Shown piece after piece: positions 62,614-64,000 of a stretch of 64,000 nucleotides of DNA. A model generated the notes under the pieces. The model was given only the letters and a program-made list of their open reading frames with translations, made no database searches and was not told where the DNA came from. A program made the translations under genes and the position numbers. How positions within the stretch are numbered: position 1 is the first letter of the stretch; every line of letters starts with the position of its first letter. The stretch comes from Cupriavidus sp. WKF15 (GTDB lineage: Bacteria > Pseudomonadota > Gammaproteobacteria > Burkholderiales > Burkholderiaceae), in the NCBI RefSeq assembly GCF_029278605.1, contig NZ_CP119572.1, positions 1,488,001-1,552,000 of the forward strand. Direction: 5' to 3'.

Positions 62614-62904
62614 ATGCATAGCCACACCTGCAACGGCATCACGGCGGAGCACACGGGTGCCGGCATGCTCGTCACCGCTCACCGCCCAGGTGAAAACCCG
62701 CTGAGCCTGGCGACGGAACGCGCCGCGCAGCTTCATGGCGTGCTGTTTGTGGCCAGCGACTACGGCACCAGGAGCGATAGCCCCGGAGGCATGAGTGAGG
62801 AAATGCGCGAGGATCTGTTGTCCCTCGCTGCCAGGCTCGCGCACGAGACGCAGGTACTGAGTGTGCTGGCCTTGTTGTATGACCAGGATTTTCAGCTGGA
62901 CTGA
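62614..62904 (+). CDS. Conserved-looking small hypothetical protein
   Basis: The ATG at 62614 has GGAGG seven bases upstream. The 96-residue product has no signal or membrane helix. The C-terminal half (GGMSEEMREDLLSLAARLAHE, TQVLSVLALLYD) is helical and leucine-rich. The first half has HSHTCNGITAEHTG with several histidines and one cysteine. No family is recognised. An upstream ATG at 62533 in the same frame is rejected for lack of a ribosome site. Confidence 0.6.
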   Translation: MHSHTCNGITAEHTGAGMLVTAHRPGENPLSLATERAAQLHGVLFVASDYGTRSDSPGGMSEEMREDLLSLAARLAHETQVLSVLALLYDQDFQLD

Positions 62905-63096
62905 AGTCCACACCATCGCCACGGGCGGGTAGAGCAAACGGGAAATTGCCCGCTTCCAGCCGCTTCCAGCCGCTTCCGAGCCGCGCCCAAGTTCGGCTCG
63001 GCATCGCCGGTCTGGCTGCGAGTCGGGCTCATCAAATGGATCCGCCCGCTCTCGCAATACCCCGACTATGCACGCCTGAGGAAACTGACAAACGCC

Positions 63097-64000
63097 TCAG
63101 AAGCCCCCAAAGAACGTGCGTGCCGCAGCCATGCAAAACGGCGCCACCAGATCGCCGTGGTAAGCCTCGATTACCGCGGAGGCGCCGCCATCCGTAGCGC
63201 CGCCGGCTACAGCCTGCGCGGCCAGTGTTGCCTTCGCGTTGGCAAAGCCTTGCTTGATCGCGGCATAGGGATCATTGGTCCCGGCGACTGAGGAATCCAC
63301 GTCCAGCACCGTAGTCAGCGTTTGCGGGACTTTGGCGTTTTTCCAGTAAGCCTGCTCGACGGTCGCGTTGAAGAAAAAGACAGTCGGGTCGTTGTGCCCG
63401 CCGCAGAGTTGAACCGGAGTGTTCGGCGTCCAGTTGCGCAAGTCATTGCGCATGAATGCGTGACGCAGGGGATGGGCCGGACTGGCCGCCGGCGCCATCG
63501 CAACCGTTGCATTCGGGAATGCGCCGTCCGGATTCACGAGTCCGTCTTGCAGCATGCTCAGACGATATTCATTGCGCACCAGGTTGCCCTGGCCGAACCC
63601 GAGGGCAAATATCGGCGTCAGGTCCGACGGCGCAAGCGGTGATGACGTGGGTGGCGTCAGCGCTGCAAACTGCGGGGCAGGAGCTGTAAGGCTGAAGAGC
63701 GCGGTAGCAGGAAGTCTTTGTTTTTCGATCAAGGCGTCCAGTGACGTCATGCTCGGCAGCAATTTTTCGACGTTATGCGCGTAGGCAGGCTCATAGAAAT
63801 CGCCTGGATTCCCATAGAGATTCCCATAGGCATGCTGGTAGCTTGTTGCGATCAGGGTCGTAAACACGGTGGCGCCGATATCCACCTCGCCCGCGACCAG
63901 GGCATCGCCCATGGCCCCGAGGGCATAGGGGCCGGAACCCATCGACGCCGCCGTCACGTTGACCCCCGCCGCTTGCAGGGCACGGTGCGTGGCCATGGCA
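63097..64000 (-). CDS. Alpha/beta-hydrolase (secreted lipase-like), C-terminal part
   Basis: The gene enters from beyond the right edge, so about 300 C-terminal codons are visible. The frame is open to the edge, where the ATHRALQ stretch looks like the helix after a GxSxGG nucleophile elbow, and this would lie just outside the window. LCGGHNDPTVFFFNATVEQAYWKN contains a catalytic-Asp-like motif, and DGGASAVIEAYHGDLVAPFC contains the likely catalytic His. The pattern fits secreted lipase/esterase-type hydrolases common in Cupriavidus. The 192-base gap on its left holds nothing. Confidence 0.7.
   Translation of the reverse strand, partial: AMATHRALQAAGVNVTAASMGSGPYALGAMGDALVAGEVDIGATVFTTLIATSYQHAYGNLYGNPGDFYEPAYAHNVEKLLPSMTSLDALIEKQRLPATALFSLTAPAPQFAALTPPTSSPLAPSDLTPIFALGFGQGNLVRNEYRLSMLQDGLVNPDGAFPNATVAMAPAASPAHPLRHAFMRNDLRNWTPNTPVQLCGGHNDPTVFFFNATVEQAYWKNAKVPQTLTTVLDVDSSVAGTNDPYAAIKQGFANAKATLAAQAVAGGATDGGASAVIEAYHGDLVAPFCMAAARTFFGGF

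Overview
The window is 64 kb of mostly GC-rich DNA with the gene style of a betaproteobacterium of the Burkholderiaceae. A chromate-resistance operon in the order chrB-chrA-chrC, a bcsD-type cellulose operon and tripartite-tricarboxylate (Bug/TctC) proteins point to Cupriavidus or a close relative. This is inference from gene content, not from a marker gene. Most of the window looks chromosomal. Two stretches look accessory: an AT-richer polysaccharide cassette at about 34.7-44.6 kb and an IS3-family insertion at about 57.9-59.5 kb.

Layout. 0-4.3 kb: the end of an isochorismatase-like hydrolase, tRNA-Val(GAC), an acyl-CoA ligase with a Bug-type binding protein, a hipB regulator with intact operators but only a 32-codon stub of hipA, and a RidA protein. 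4.3-12.2 kb: an eight-gene minus-strand chromate operon (chrB, chrA, chrC, a one-domain ChrB-like protein, a laminin-G-like secreted protein, a small lipoprotein, a DUF1259 protein, a beta-propeller). It diverges from an EamA transporter with a histidine-rich tail. 12.3-25.6 kb: a minus-strand cellulose locus bcsD-bcsP/R-bcsQ-bcsA-bcsB-bcsZ-bcsC with a YcgR-like PilZ protein downstream. 25.9-26.8 kb: galU, which makes the UDP-glucose used by cellulose synthase and by the next locus.

27.9-48.5 kb: a Wzx/Wzy-type exopolysaccharide or capsule locus in two convergent arms. The plus arm holds export and kinase genes (wza, wzb, wzc), the GDP-mannose to GDP-fucose genes (manC, gmd, fcl), flippase, glycosyltransferases, polymerase and a secreted beta-helix protein. 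The minus arm holds wcaJ (the initiating transferase), a frameshifted VanZ-like gene, ugd, a WecG/TagA glycosyltransferase, a hexapeptide acyltransferase and a GT4 enzyme. Together these predict a fucose- and glucuronate-containing polymer started on undecaprenyl-phosphate glucose.

49.3-57.2 kb: two paralogous proteins of uncertain function that resemble the uracil-DNA-glycosylase superfamily flank a large Ala/Ser/Thr-rich lipoprotein and an outer-membrane beta-barrel. After them come an EAL phosphodiesterase, a small secreted YGQ-repeat protein and small hypotheticals. 57.9-64 kb: an IS3-family element with an A-run frameshift site, a PAP2 phosphatase, pgi, a small hypothetical protein and a partial alpha/beta hydrolase. 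A repeat family built on a GGGTGTAG/CTACACCC hairpin occurs at about 25.7, 27.0 and 57.4 kb, with a related terminator hairpin at 27.4 kb.

No clearly new multi-gene machine is proven here. The best candidates for something undescribed are the paralog-flanked lipoprotein/barrel cassette, the extended chromate operon, the operator-bearing hipB with a deleted toxin, and the VanZ-Ugd reading-through arrangement.
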